A stretch of DNA of 64,000 bases, from contig CAWDUC010000005.1 of NCBI GenBank assembly GCA_963805405.1, positions 1-64,000 on the forward strand. Direction: 5' to 3'. Each line of letters begins with the position of its first letter. Within the stretch, counting starts at the first letter, position 1. Position numbers and translations under genes: made by a program. Source of the DNA: JAEUMG01 sp963805405. GTDB lineage: Bacteria; Pseudomonadota; Alphaproteobacteria; Rhizobiales; Aestuariivirgaceae. The notes under the pieces were generated by a model. The model was given only the letters and a program-made list of their open reading frames with translations, searched no databases and had not been told where the DNA came from. Positions 45,186-53,501 of this stretch are shown one piece after another.

Positions 45186-45396
45186 AGCCGAGTATAGCGC
45201 GCGGGCGCTTTATATGGAGGCGCGCGCCTGCTGCCGGCAGGAGGAAGATTATGTCTCCATGCTGTTGTTCGAACAACTCCTCAAGGACGAGGAAGGCCAT
45301 ATCAATTTCATCGAAACCGAACTCAAACTTTACGATTCGATCGGTCCGGAGAACTATGGCCAGTTACAGGCAAGTTCCGCCGACAAGAAGGATTGA
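44911..45396 (+). CDS. bfr: Bacterioferritin
   Basis: A 161-residue haem-containing iron storage protein (24-mer). Ferroxidase ligands fit: Glu18 (LRHELTA), Glu51 and His54 (EEMQHAD), with Met52 as the haem ligand; LKDEEGHINFIETEL supplies the later Glu and His. The ATG at 44911 is chosen over 44896 because the family starts MKGxxKVI and GGGAG at 44897 is well placed as its RBS. It is preceded by an Irr box and by bfd, the normal partner. Confidence 0.97.
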   Translation: MKGSQKVIDYLNKSLRHELTAVSQYWLHYRLLEDWGFQKYARKEREESIEEMQHADKLIERIIFLDGHPNLQTLDPLLIGQNIKEVLESDLKAEYSARALYMEARACCRQEEDYVSMLLFEQLLKDEEGHINFIETELKLYDSIGPENYGQLQASSADKKD

Positions 45397-45411
45397 TACT
45401 TCGGTTCGCGG

Positions 45412-45436
45412 CGGCGGCTCCCTAGGGCTGCTGCCG
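45412..45436 (+). promoter_or_regulatory. Inverted repeat ending at the multicopper oxidase start codon
   Basis: CGGCGGCTCCC and GGGCTGCTGCCG flank a TA centre, an imperfect but strong hairpin whose 3' arm ends at the GTG start (45436). It would occlude the ribosome site unless opened, or act as an attenuator between bfr and the oxidase gene. Confidence 0.4.
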
Positions 45437-46890
45437 TGATCGGCCGGCGCCGCTTCATCGCCGGGATAGCCGCGACAGGCGCGGCTGCTCTCATCCCACC
45501 GCTAACTCCCAGCGCGCATGCCTTTCCGGCGAGCATTCTTGGCGCTGTCGATTCCCGCCTCGAGGCGGGAGTTAGGAGTTTCGATTTCACCGCCCAGGAA
45601 TTCTCGAGCCGGCTTGTCGACGGGAAGCATTCGACGCCGTTCTGGAGCTATGTTGCGGGACTATTGCCGGTCATGCGCGTCAGGCGCGGCGAGCCGTTGC
45701 GCATCAGGCTCGGTAATACTTTGAAGGAGCACACCAGTATTCACTGGCACGGCATCCGCGTGCCGAATGCCATGGATGGCGTTCCCTATATCACCCAGAG
45801 ACCCGTCTATCCCGGCGAAACCTTCGTCTATGAATTTACCCCGCCCGATGCCGGCACCTTCTTCTTCCATCCGCATTGCAACGAGGCTGGCCAGGTCGGG
45901 CGCGGCCTCGCCGGGCTGCTGATCGTCACTGGCGACGAGACCGAACCTTTCGATGACGAAGTCCCTGTCGTCGTGAAGGACTGGCGGATCGGCGAGGACG
46001 GCCAGTTCCTGCCGCTCTACACGCCCAAGGGTGCAAGCCGGGCCGGTACTTTCGGGAATATTCGCAGCGTGAACGGCGTATCCCAATACAAACGCAATGT
46101 TCCAGCGCAAGGGTTCGTGCGCGTGCGTATCGCCAATCTCGATTCAACACGGATCGTCGAAGTCGGCGTCGAGGGGGCGCGAGCCGAGGTGATTGCGATC
46201 GACGGCAATGCCATCGAACCCTTCCATCTCGACAGCTGGCGGATGGGACCGGCCATGCGGCTTGACCTTATGATCCACACACCAATTCCAGATGGGATTG
46301 TCCGCATCATCGACTATGCACAAGCAGAACTCTACACGCTCGCCGAATTGCGTGCCGACGACCGGATCGCGCCAAGGCGCAGCGCGCCGCCGCGGCTGCA
46401 GCCTTCGGCGATACCCGAGCCCAATCTTGAGCATGCCGGAACACAAAGTTTCGTGTTCGGCGCGGCGTCGGATTCGCTCGGCGCCTATATCGAAAGCCTC
46501 GATCCAAACGATCCCCTCACCAAGATCATCCTCGACAGCCTCTGCGCGGGCCCGCAAACCTTTTGGGCGATCAACAAGATTTCCTGGCCCAATGACGGCC
46601 ACCGCAACCTGTCGCCGCCGCTTGCCCGCCTGACGGCGGGAAAGAGCTATAAATTCACGCTCCAGAATGCGACGCCACACAGCCACCCCATTCATCTGCA
46701 CGGTCACACTTTCAAAGTTCTATCCGCCTCCAAGAGGACGATCCCCGTGCACTACGCCGATACTGTTCTGGTAACGCCCAAGGAGAGAGTCGAAATCGCC
46801 TTCGTCGCAAGTCCGGGCGACTGGATGTTCCACTGCCATATTCTTGAACATCTCGAGACCGGCATGATGGGCTATGTCCGGGTCACCTGA
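45436..46890 (+). CDS. Multicopper oxidase (periplasmic, Tat-exported)
   Basis: A 484-residue three-domain multicopper oxidase. The leader MIGRRRFIAGIAATGAAAL has a twin-arginine motif. Copper sites: HWHG (His103/105), FFFHPHCN (His145/147), HPIHLHGHTF and WMFHCHILEHLETGMMG near the end, so the type 1, 2 and 3 copper ligands are all present. In the iron context it probably oxidises ferrous to ferric iron for capture by the imelysin proteins, like Fet3 or the ferroxidase of bacterial iron systems; copper tolerance is the alternative. The start is GTG at 45436. Its stop is followed by one base before the next gene. Confidence 0.9.
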   Translation: MIGRRRFIAGIAATGAAALIPPLTPSAHAFPASILGAVDSRLEAGVRSFDFTAQEFSSRLVDGKHSTPFWSYVAGLLPVMRVRRGEPLRIRLGNTLKEHTSIHWHGIRVPNAMDGVPYITQRPVYPGETFVYEFTPPDAGTFFFHPHCNEAGQVGRGLAGLLIVTGDETEPFDDEVPVVVKDWRIGEDGQFLPLYTPKGASRAGTFGNIRSVNGVSQYKRNVPAQGFVRVRIANLDSTRIVEVGVEGARAEVIAIDGNAIEPFHLDSWRMGPAMRLDLMIHTPIPDGIVRIIDYAQAELYTLAELRADDRIAPRRSAPPRLQPSAIPEPNLEHAGTQSFVFGAASDSLGAYIESLDPNDPLTKIILDSLCAGPQTFWAINKISWPNDGHRNLSPPLARLTAGKSYKFTLQNATPHSHPIHLHGHTFKVLSASKRTIPVHYADTVLVTPKERVEIAFVASPGDWMFHCHILEHLETGMMGYVRVT

Positions 46891-46891
46891 A

Positions 46892-48112
46892 ATGCGGGTT
46901 AGACTTCTCATCGTCCTGGCGCTCGCCTCCGCGGCCACCCTGTCGGCAAATGCCGGGGAACTCGACACGGCCGTCGGCAAAGCCTTGTTCGAACGGCAAT
47001 GGGTGCAGGCGCCAGCGTCAACCGATGGATCGGATGGGCTCGGGCCGCTCTTCAATGCAAAGGCCTGCAATTCCTGTCACAAGGACGGCGGCCCGGCGCG
47101 ATTGATCGTACTTGACGGCCAAGCCATCATGCGCGGGTTGGTGGTGCGAACCGGAAGCGCCACGGGCGAAGCCGATCCCTTCTATGGCCATCAATTGCAG
47201 GACCGTGCGGTATCGGGCCTCATGCCTGAAGCCAAGATTGCCACGCAGCTTGTCAAGGTTGCGTCCGGCGCGGGCGCCACAGCAACCGATCTTGCGTTCG
47301 ATTTTGCGCTGAACGGTCCGGCCTTCGCCCGAGATACTTTAAGTGAGGCGCGGGTAGCCCCCTCGCTTGCCGGTCGCGGCCTGCTTCAGGATGTATCGCA
47401 AGACGCAGTCGTCGCACTCGCCGATCCAGACGACCGAAATGCGGACGGTATTTCGGGTCGCGCCCGCCTTATTCAAGATGCCGACGGCATCGATCGTCTC
47501 GGGCGCTTCGGCGTCAAGGCAACCGCGACGAGCCTCATCGAGCAGACAGCCAGTGCGGCGGGGCTCGACATCGGCCTTTCCTCGCCCTTGCGGCAAACCG
47601 CTTACGGCGACTGCATGCCGTCACAAAAGGATTGCCTTGCCATGGCAACCGGCAACAGTCCGGCTTTTGAGAATGAGGAAATCTCCGGTGAGATGGTCGC
47701 CATGATTGCCGCTTATGTTGCCACGCTGCCGCGGCCTGCGGTGAAAGCCGACGCGCGAGCCGAGGTGCTCTTTACCGCGGCGGGATGCTCGTCCTGCCAT
47801 GTTCCCCAGATGCCCAATGCGTCGGGAAAACCGCTTCCGGTCTTCACCGACCTCCTCCTCCACGACATGGGGCCCGGATTGTCAGGCAAGATCGGCGACC
47901 ACTTCGCCTTGCCTTCAGAATGGCGCACGGCGCCATTGATCGATCTCAATCCCCTCAAGGGCAAGCGGCGCTATCTCCATGACGGTCGCGCCGCGAACCT
48001 TGACGCGGCGATCCATTGGCACGGCGGCGAGGCCGACCACGCACGGGCAAAATTCGAAGCGCTGGGCACCGAGGACCGCGCTGCACTGATCCGCTATCTT
48101 GAGGCACTCTGA
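46892..48112 (+). CDS. Di-haem oxidoreductase (DHOR/thiol oxidoreductase-like)
   Basis: A 406-residue periplasmic c-type cytochrome. Signal peptide MRVRLLIVLALASAATLSAN. Two haem motifs: ACNSCHKDGG (Cys59, Cys62, His63) and GCSSCHVPQM in the C-terminal half. Conserved body: GLGPLFNAKACNSCH, GLMPEAKIATQL, NGISGR-like RNADGISGRARLIQD, LHDMGPGLSGKIGDHFALPS and YLHDGRAANLDAAIHWHGGE. In Pseudomonas this family lies with imelysin and DUF1513 genes. It may pass electrons during iron reduction or oxidation at the cell surface. ATG 46892 begins the signal peptide. Confidence 0.88.
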   Translation: MRVRLLIVLALASAATLSANAGELDTAVGKALFERQWVQAPASTDGSDGLGPLFNAKACNSCHKDGGPARLIVLDGQAIMRGLVVRTGSATGEADPFYGHQLQDRAVSGLMPEAKIATQLVKVASGAGATATDLAFDFALNGPAFARDTLSEARVAPSLAGRGLLQDVSQDAVVALADPDDRNADGISGRARLIQDADGIDRLGRFGVKATATSLIEQTASAAGLDIGLSSPLRQTAYGDCMPSQKDCLAMATGNSPAFENEEISGEMVAMIAAYVATLPRPAVKADARAEVLFTAAGCSSCHVPQMPNASGKPLPVFTDLLLHDMGPGLSGKIGDHFALPSEWRTAPLIDLNPLKGKRRYLHDGRAANLDAAIHWHGGEADHARAKFEALGTEDRAALIRYLEAL

Positions 48113-48113
48113 C

Positions 48114-49166
48114 ATGATTTCCCGACGCGCATTTCTGATCACCTGTGTTCTCGCCGGTTTCGCCGCAACGGCCCGCGCCGATGACAAGGCGAATGTCGCG
48201 GTCATGCGCGAATTGGTCACCAAGCTCATCATCCCGGGCTACGAGAAGCTCCTGCGGGCCGCCGAAACGCAAGCCGCTTTGTGGTCGAACTTCGTCGCCA
48301 AGCCAGAAGCGTCAGCCATTGCCGCGCTGAGGGAGGCCTATTCGAACACCGCCGATGCATGGAGCGCAGTCGAGTTCCTGCATTTCGGACCGGCGGGCGT
48401 CGATTTCCGTTTCGAGCGCCTGTCCTATTGGCCCGAACGCAAGAACGCCACGGCCAAGGCTTTGACACTGCTGTTTGCGCGACAAGCCGATGAGGGACTT
48501 GGCCCCGAACACTTTGCAGGAACAAGTGCTGCAGGACAGGGCTTGCCGGCACTGGAGCGGCTATTGTTCGACGAGCAAGCGCAAGAGCTTCTGCTCGCGC
48601 AGGATGCAAGCGGCGAGCGACGGCGGCAGGTCAGTCTCGCCATTGCCCGCAACATTGCGATCATTGCGGGACAGATACTCGCCGGCTGGCAAGACGACCC
48701 TGACAGCGTCTTGAAGAAGCTCGATGACCTGACTTATGCGCAGGAAGCAACGGCGCGGATAGCCACCGACCTGCTTGGCCTGTTTCAGTTGATGCGCGAC
48801 ACCAAAATCGAAGCGCCGCTCGGAAAATCGATCGAAAGCGCCAAACCCCGGCTTGCCGAGGGCTGGCGCAGCGGCCGCAGCATCCGTGCAATAGCCATCA
48901 ATCTCACTACCCTGCGGGACGCCGCCGATATCATCCTGGCAGGAAACACCGGTGAAATCTCATCGCCTTCGGTGCTCAAATCGGCGGTGAAGATCGCCAA
49001 CAGCCTGTCGTCGGAAGACCTGAGCGCGCTTGTTACTTCGCCCAAACAGCGCAGCGACGCGGTGTTGCTCTATGACGCCGTGACGTCGGCGCGCGATGTG
49101 TCCAAACTGGAGATTCCCAATGCGCTTGGCATTACCATCGGATTCAACAGTCTCGATGGCGATTGA
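48114..49166 (+). CDS. Second imelysin-family protein
   Basis: A 350-residue periplasmic protein of the imelysin fold. The leader MISRRAFLITCVLAGFAAT is Tat-like and is cleaved near ARADDK. The imelysin core includes NTADAWSAVEFLHFGPAG, where the histidine region differs from the GxHxxE of the first imelysin gene, and FRFERLSYWPERKNATAKAL. This matches the imelysin type found next to di-haem oxidoreductase and DUF1513 genes. It probably binds iron in the periplasm. It overlaps the next gene by eleven bases. Confidence 0.88.
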   Translation: MISRRAFLITCVLAGFAATARADDKANVAVMRELVTKLIIPGYEKLLRAAETQAALWSNFVAKPEASAIAALREAYSNTADAWSAVEFLHFGPAGVDFRFERLSYWPERKNATAKALTLLFARQADEGLGPEHFAGTSAAGQGLPALERLLFDEQAQELLLAQDASGERRRQVSLAIARNIAIIAGQILAGWQDDPDSVLKKLDDLTYAQEATARIATDLLGLFQLMRDTKIEAPLGKSIESAKPRLAEGWRSGRSIRAIAINLTTLRDAADIILAGNTGEISSPSVLKSAVKIANSLSSEDLSALVTSPKQRSDAVLLYDAVTSARDVSKLEIPNALGITIGFNSLDGD

Positions 49167-50259
49167 CCGGCGCCGTCTGCTCGGCGCACTCATAGCCGCG
49201 GCCGCCACGGCGCGCTGGGGCAGCGGCGGGGCACGCGCGCTGGACGGCGAGCCGCTGTATATTTCCTGCCGCATGGATGCAACCGAGGCAGCATCGGTTG
49301 CGGTGCTCAAGGCGAATGGTGAATTGCTGCTCGAAACGGCGTTGCCGGCGCGCGGGCACGATATCGCGCAGCGTCCACATACGCATGAATTCGTCGTCTT
49401 CGCGCGCCGCCCCGGCACCTGGGCGGTGGCAGTCGATACCAATCCTGCCAAGCAGCCGCAGATCATCACAGCGCGCGCCGATCGGCATTTCTTCGGCCAT
49501 GGCCTTTTCTCGGATGATGGCCGCCTGCTTTATGCGAGCGAGAATGACATCAAGACCGGCGATGGCATCATCGGCGTTTACGATGCAACCGGCAGCTATG
49601 CCCGTATCGGCGAGTTCAAATCCGGTGGCATCGGCCCGCATGACATGAGCCTATCGAGTGACGGGCGACGCATTGTCGTTGCCAATGGCGGCCTCAAGAC
49701 GTTGCCGGAGAGCGGCCGTGAAATACTGAACAGTGACGATATCGCGCCCAATCTTGCGGTGCTCGATCTTACAAGCGGAACGATCGAAGGCGCGATCGAG
49801 CTTGATCGCACCTACAAGAAGCTCAGCATCCGCCATCTCGCGAGGACGAGCGATGATCGCATCGCCTTTGCCTGCCAGCATCAAGGCGATGCCGATGAGA
49901 TGCCACCCCTGGTCGGGGTGCTCGACCGCGAAGGCAAGGCTCGCCTGTTCGATGCGCCGGAGGAGGCGCTGGCGCGGCTCAACAATTATGTCGGCTCGGT
50001 TGCTTTGGACGAGAGTGGTTGCGTCATCGCGGCGACGAGTCCGGTTGGCAACACCGCAGCGTTATGGTCGATCGAAGGCATATACCTAGGTGCGGCACAG
50101 ATTCCCGATGTGTGCGGCGTCGCGCGCCACCGGAACGGCTTTCTCATGAGTTCCGGCAATTCCGGCGTCAGGGACGTCGCGACCGACGGGGTAGTCGCGG
50201 AGAGGTCCGTCCTCCAGAACTGGGTTTGGGACAATCACCTTCGCCTTGTCGCGCTGTGA
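49156..50259 (+). CDS. DUF1513 family beta-propeller protein
   Basis: A 367-residue protein with a Tat-type leader (MAIDRRRLLGALIAAAATAR) and a beta-propeller body of the DUF1513 family. Typical stretches: LPARGHDIAQRPHTHEFVVF, ARRPGTWAVAVD, DRHFFGHGLFSDDGRLLYAS, SGGIGPHDMSLSSDGRRIVV and FACQHQGDADEMPPLVG. Many histidines lie on propeller loops. The start at 49156 lies inside the imelysin gene and is preferred because the leader begins there. It closes the iron operon; the constant association with imelysin and di-haem oxidoreductase genes implies one shared complex or pathway. Confidence 0.88.
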   Translation: MAIDRRRLLGALIAAAATARWGSGGARALDGEPLYISCRMDATEAASVAVLKANGELLLETALPARGHDIAQRPHTHEFVVFARRPGTWAVAVDTNPAKQPQIITARADRHFFGHGLFSDDGRLLYASENDIKTGDGIIGVYDATGSYARIGEFKSGGIGPHDMSLSSDGRRIVVANGGLKTLPESGREILNSDDIAPNLAVLDLTSGTIEGAIELDRTYKKLSIRHLARTSDDRIAFACQHQGDADEMPPLVGVLDREGKARLFDAPEEALARLNNYVGSVALDESGCVIAATSPVGNTAALWSIEGIYLGAAQIPDVCGVARHRNGFLMSSGNSGVRDVATDGVVAERSVLQNWVWDNHLRLVAL

Positions 50260-50367
50260 GTATTGAAGGCTTGCCCCGCCAGCGCGAGTAGCGCAAGGTA
50301 ATTCAAGCAGAGGCTGTATCGCACGGAGAAAATCCAGCCAAACACTTGAATTCGGGGGCTTATTCTC

Positions 50368-52152
50368 TTGGATAAACGCGAAGTTTTCCATTTTATCATG
50401 ATCAAGCCGTCGCATTACGATGATGATGGCTACCCGATTCAGTGGTTGCGCTCGGATATTCCTTCGAACACGCTCGCCGCCGTCAACGGCCTCGCCCTGG
50501 ACAGCGCCAAACGCCAGATCCTCGGGCCCAATGTCGAAATCCGCCTCATCGCCTATGATGAGACCAATATCCGCATCCGTCCCGACAGGATCATTGCAGA
50601 GATTCGCGCCAATAACGGGCGGGGGTTGATCGCCTTTGTCGGCGTGCAGTCGAACCAGTTCCCGCATGCCGCCGATCTTGCCCAGGGCTTCATTGCCGCC
50701 GGCCTGCCGGTGGCAATCGGCGGATTCCATGTCTCGGGCTGCCTGGCCATGCTGCCGGAACTGCCCGAGGAGATCGCGCGATTGCAGGCGCAGGGCGTTT
50801 CGATCTTCGCCGGCGAGGCCGAGGAACTGCGTCTCGACGAGGTCTTGCGCGACGCCTATGCGGGCAAGCTCAAACCCCTCTACAATTACATGAAGGATCT
50901 GCCGTCGATCGAAGGCCAGCCGCCGCCGATCCTCTCCGCCGGCACTGTAAAGCGCACCCAGAGCGGGCGATCGAGCTTCGATCTTGGCCGCGGCTGCCCG
51001 TTCCAATGTTCGTTCTGCACCATCATCAACGTGCAAGGCCGCAAGAGCCGCTTCCGCACGCCGGACGATCTGGAAATCATCGTGCGCGAGAATGCCCGCC
51101 AAGGCATCACCAAGTTCTTCATCACGGATGATAATTTCGCACGCAACAAGGAATGGGAATCGCTGTTCGACCGGCTGATCCATCTGCGAGAGAAGGAAGG
51201 CTTTACGATCAAGCTGGTGATCCAGGTCGACACGCTCTGCCACCGCATTCCCAATTTCATCGAGAAGGCGGCGCGCGCCGGCGTCAATCGCGTCTTCATC
51301 GGTCTTGAGAACATCAATCCCGACAATCTGCTCGCCGCCAAAAAGCGCCAGAACAAGATCACCGAATACCGGCTCATGCTGCAGAAATGGCGCGACCATG
51401 GCTGCACAACCTATGCCGGCTACATATTGGGATTTCCCGCCGATACCAAGGAGTCGATCCTTCGCGATATCGAGATCATCAAGCGCGAACTGCCCATCGA
51501 CCTCCTGGAGTTCTTCTTTCTCACGCCACTTCCCGGCTCCGAGGATCACAAGACCATGCTGGGCCAGCGGGTATGGATGGATCCCGATCTCAACAAATAC
51601 GATCTCAATCATCGCGTCACCCATCATTCCCGCATGAGCGACAAGGAGTGGGACGAAGCCTATAACGAGGCATGGCACGCCTATTATACGCCCCAACACA
51701 TGGAGACGGTGATCCGCCGCGCGGCGGCACTCCCCGGAGGGCGGCCGCGCTCAAAGATGCGACTGATGCTGTGGTTCTATCTCATGTACAGGATCGAGCA
51801 CCTGCATCCCCTGGAAGGCGGCATTTTCCGGCTTAAATACCGGCGCGACCGCCGCAAGGGCATGCCGATCGAGCATCCCTTGGTTTTCTACCCCAAATAC
51901 GGCGCCGAAATAGCCCGGAAACTCTGCCAGTATGGCGTCATGGTGTGGAACGCCTACAGATTGCTGCGCCGCGTCGAACGCGACCCGAACGCATCTTCAT
52001 ATAGTGATCTCGCCATAACGCCGCCGGCTCTCGACGAGATGGAAACACTGGCCATGTTCCAGGAGACATCGGGCGGCGAAGCGGCGGTCGCCAAGAAACG
52101 GCGCGCAGACGACCTGCGCGAAAAGGTTGCAAAGCTCCAGGCCGCCGAATAG
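50368..52152 (+). CDS. B12-binding radical SAM protein
   Basis: A 594-residue protein with an N-terminal cobalamin-binding Rossmann domain (LIAFVGVQSNQFPHAADLAQ, AIGGFHVSGCLAMLPELPEE) and a radical SAM core. The iron-sulfur motif is GRGCPFQCSFCTIINVQG (Cys210, Cys214, Cys217), followed by FFITDDNFARNKEWE and VFIGLENINPDNL. The C-terminus RLKYRRDRRKGMPIEHPLVF is basic. The family includes methyltransferases, but the substrate is unknown. The start is TTG at 50368, with GGGGG 10 bases upstream; ATG at 50398 is an alternative with a poorer site. No operon partner is evident. Confidence 0.88.
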   Translation: MDKREVFHFIMIKPSHYDDDGYPIQWLRSDIPSNTLAAVNGLALDSAKRQILGPNVEIRLIAYDETNIRIRPDRIIAEIRANNGRGLIAFVGVQSNQFPHAADLAQGFIAAGLPVAIGGFHVSGCLAMLPELPEEIARLQAQGVSIFAGEAEELRLDEVLRDAYAGKLKPLYNYMKDLPSIEGQPPPILSAGTVKRTQSGRSSFDLGRGCPFQCSFCTIINVQGRKSRFRTPDDLEIIVRENARQGITKFFITDDNFARNKEWESLFDRLIHLREKEGFTIKLVIQVDTLCHRIPNFIEKAARAGVNRVFIGLENINPDNLLAAKKRQNKITEYRLMLQKWRDHGCTTYAGYILGFPADTKESILRDIEIIKRELPIDLLEFFFLTPLPGSEDHKTMLGQRVWMDPDLNKYDLNHRVTHHSRMSDKEWDEAYNEAWHAYYTPQHMETVIRRAAALPGGRPRSKMRLMLWFYLMYRIEHLHPLEGGIFRLKYRRDRRKGMPIEHPLVFYPKYGAEIARKLCQYGVMVWNAYRLLRRVERDPNASSYSDLAITPPALDEMETLAMFQETSGGEAAVAKKRRADDLREKVAKLQAAE

Positions 52153-52264
52153 CGCCACAGCCCTACCATCGGCGCATTGCCACCCCCATTGGAATGCATG
52201 TGAATTGCGGCACTTCCTGCCTATGTTGTGGGGAGCAACCCTTCCCCTCTCAAGGCCTCATCAC

Positions 52265-53368
52265 ATGACAGTTAAGCTTTTCGAGCCGGTTTCGCTCGGC
52301 CCCCTCAAACTCGACAACCGGATCGTGATCGCGCCGATGTGCCAATATTCGGCCGACGATGGCGCCGCGACCGACTGGCATACGATCCATCTCGGCCATT
52401 TGGCGCTGTCCGGGGCCGGCCTCCTCATCATCGAAGCGACGGGCGTCGAGCCTGAAGGGCGCATTTCCTATGACGATCTCGGGCTCTATTCCGATCACAC
52501 CGAGAAGGCGCTGGCCCGCGTACTGGAAGGTGTCAGGCGCTATTCGTCCATGCCGATCGCCATCCAATTGGCCCATGCGGGCCGGAAGGCTTCGACGGAT
52601 CTGCCCTGGAAGGGCGGCAAGCAGATCGCCCCCGACGCCAGGAACGGCTGGCAGACATCTGGCCCCTCGGCGGTCGGGTTTCATCCTACCGACAATCCCC
52701 CCGTCGCTCTCGACGCTGCGGGCCTGAAGCGCGTTCGTGACGCCTTTGTCGCCGCCGCAAAGCGATCGGCGCGCCTTGGCCTCGACGGGATCGAGATCCA
52801 TTCGGCGCATGGCTATCTGCTGCACGAATTTCTGTCGCCCTTGTCCAACCAGCGCAGCGATTCCTATGGCGGCAGCCTTGAGAATCGCATGCGCTTTCCG
52901 CTGGAAGTCTTCGAGGCCGTGCGGGAGGCGTATCCAGCCGGGAGGCCGGTCTGGGTCCGCATCTCTGCACAGGACTGGGCGGAAGGCGGTTGGACGATCG
53001 AGGACAGCGTAGAGTATTCCAAGGCTCTGAAGCAGCGCGGCGCGGCGGCCATCCATGTCTCAAGTGGCGGCCTGACCGCTAAACAGCAAATCAAGTTGGG
53101 CCCGCATTATCAGGTGCCGTTCTCCAAGGAGATCAAGGAGAAGGCCGACATTCAAACCATCGCCGTCGGGCTCATCACAGACCCGAAGCAGGCCGAAGAG
53201 ACTTTGCGCAAGGGCGAAGCCGACATGGTGGCTCTCGCCCGCGGCGTCCTCTATGATCCGCGCTGGCCGTGGCATGCCGCCGCCGAGCTTGGCGCCAAGA
53301 TCAAGCCGCCGCCGCAGTATCAGCGATCCGCGCCCCACGAGCATGCTGATTTATTCATCAAGGATTGA
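52265..53368 (+). CDS. Old yellow enzyme family NADH:flavin oxidoreductase (YqjM-like)
   Basis: A 367-residue FMN ene-reductase. The N-terminus VKLFEPVSLGPLKLDNRIVI with APMCQYSADDG carries the Cys-Gln pair of the YqjM class. Substrate-binding histidine and FMN sites are in AIQLAHAGRKAST, IEIHSAHGYLLHEFLSPLSN and RSDSYGGSLENRMRFPLEV. The C-terminus has ADMVALARGVLYDPRWPWHA. It reduces activated C=C bonds using NADPH. ATG 52265 begins the family region. A strong terminator follows. Confidence 0.93.
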   Translation: MTVKLFEPVSLGPLKLDNRIVIAPMCQYSADDGAATDWHTIHLGHLALSGAGLLIIEATGVEPEGRISYDDLGLYSDHTEKALARVLEGVRRYSSMPIAIQLAHAGRKASTDLPWKGGKQIAPDARNGWQTSGPSAVGFHPTDNPPVALDAAGLKRVRDAFVAAAKRSARLGLDGIEIHSAHGYLLHEFLSPLSNQRSDSYGGSLENRMRFPLEVFEAVREAYPAGRPVWVRISAQDWAEGGWTIEDSVEYSKALKQRGAAAIHVSSGGLTAKQQIKLGPHYQVPFSKEIKEKADIQTIAVGLITDPKQAEETLRKGEADMVALARGVLYDPRWPWHAAAELGAKIKPPPQYQRSAPHEHADLFIKD

Positions 53369-53455
53369 CGGTCACCGCGCCCCATTTGCACTTTCCTAAC
53401 CATATGGGGCGCAAACTCACCAATTGCGGGACCGCAAGTCACCCGCCAAGCCAGG

Positions 53456-53491
53456 CCGCGCCAATGCACCATGCAGATGGCGCGGTTTTTT
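53456..53491 (+). terminator. Rho-independent terminator after the ene-reductase gene
   Basis: Arms CCGCGCCA/TGGCGCGG with a 14-base loop, followed by six T residues. It also lies just beyond the stop of the leftward SulP gene and could limit read-through toward it. An extra weak inverted repeat GCGCCCCAT/ATGGGGCGC lies at about 53378-53412. Confidence 0.85.
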
Positions 53492-53501
53492 GTGGTGTTG
53501 T

